Assembly (NCBI RefSeq): GCF_000472925.1
Contig: NZ_AXAS01000018.1
Location: forward strand, 123,771 to 187,770
Length of the DNA stretch: 64,000 bases
Source of the DNA: Bradyrhizobium sp. Ec3.3
GTDB lineage: Bacteria; Pseudomonadota; Alphaproteobacteria; Rhizobiales; Xanthobacteraceae
Reading direction: 5' to 3'
Part shown: positions 63,837 through 64,000 of the stretch, in pieces
How positions within the stretch are numbered: position 1 is the stretch's first letter
How the letters are laid out: each line of letters begins with the position of its first letter
Position numbers and translations under genes: made by a program
The notes under the pieces: generated by a model
Database searches by the model: none
Seen by the model: only the letters and a program-made list of their open reading frames with translations
Told to the model about the DNA's origin: nothing

Positions 63837-64000
63837 CAGAGGAGCGAACAAAGGTTTCGGGCGGGTCAGGACACCAGCCTTCCCGAAGCGGAGTCCCTTC
63901 GCCGGGACGATGGATCAGGTCAGGCCGTCATCCGGGTTGTCGACGCATCCCCGATGTGATCACGCGTTCCGTAGATTGGCCGACCTGCTCCTCTCTAGAA
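63837..64000. other. Region downstream of the IS110 transposase
   Basis: 164 bases to the window end. It contains 'TTCGCCGGGACGATGG' (63899-63914), a possible remnant of a family A arm. No gene is seen. The right end of the IS element and its target should lie here. Confidence 0.4.

Overview
The window is a GC-rich (mid-60s percent, estimated by eye), densely packed chromosomal segment from an alphaproteobacterium. It is most probably a Bradyrhizobium or a close relative (Bradyrhizobiaceae). The evidence is the gene order secA / parvulin / argJ / mutT, bolA / J-domain protein / cobS / cobT and aroK / aroB / CorC, the aerobic CobST cobaltochelatase, several branched-chain-amino-acid-type ABC systems, an EI-Ntr type ptsP, and several families of long palindromic intergenic repeats typical of rhizobial genomes. 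The genus is inferred from gene content and phrasing of the proteins, not from a search.

Layout. 0-6 kb: a HIT hydrolase and a leftward LIV-type ABC transporter operon with a fused permease-ATPase. 6-24 kb: housekeeping genes (MarR regulator, prfA, ptsP, lysC, ubiG, a C-N hydrolase, glutaredoxin, ComF, an NDUFAF5-like protein, MutT, ArgJ, a parvulin-type isomerase, SecA). 24-32.3 kb: a rightward amide-utilisation locus (MarR, an AmiC-like binding protein without signal peptide, an amidase, and a complete second LIV-type transporter). 32.4-41.3 kb: a YafK/DpaA-like L,D-transpeptidase-fold lipoprotein, accA, xerD, a 48-residue membrane protein, aroK-aroB-corC, bolA and a J-domain protein. 41.5-44.8 kb: two divergent citrate-synthase-like genes, one fused to a helix-turn-helix, and a DedA protein. 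45-50.3 kb: cobS, a GNAT acetyltransferase, cobT, a phytase-like exported protein and an exported hypothetical. 50.6-55.2 kb: an Old Yellow Enzyme, small membrane and PilZ proteins, a DUF2235 hydrolase and a divergent coiled-coil protein. 55.6-59 kb: a short FtsZ paralogue with an upstream HTH/coiled-coil gene and a run of small conserved genes. 59.1-60.7 kb: a lower-GC island carrying a frameshifted OLD-family ATPase/TOPRIM nuclease. 61-64 kb: rpmB with a clear promoter and terminator, a DUF3108 protein and an IS110-family transposase.

How the genes work together. The two LIV-type transporters probably import small organic nitrogen compounds. The second is genetically coupled to an amidase, so that locus reads as amide uptake plus intracellular hydrolysis under MarR and/or AmiC-like control. 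CobS and CobT form the AAA+/VWA chelatase motor for cobalt insertion, with CobN outside the window. AroK and AroB are consecutive functional partners of the shikimate pathway. Most long intergenic gaps, especially between convergent genes, are filled by palindromic repeats of at least five families. Some abut stop codons within about 10 bases and one encodes the C-terminus of XerD. No rRNA, tRNA or CRISPR array was seen.

The best candidates for something new are the FtsZ paralogue/HTH pair, the divergent citrate-synthase pair with a shared operator, the amide locus with an orphan AmiC-like sensor, the OLD island, and the non-coding left flank of the IS110 transposase, which should encode its bridge RNA.
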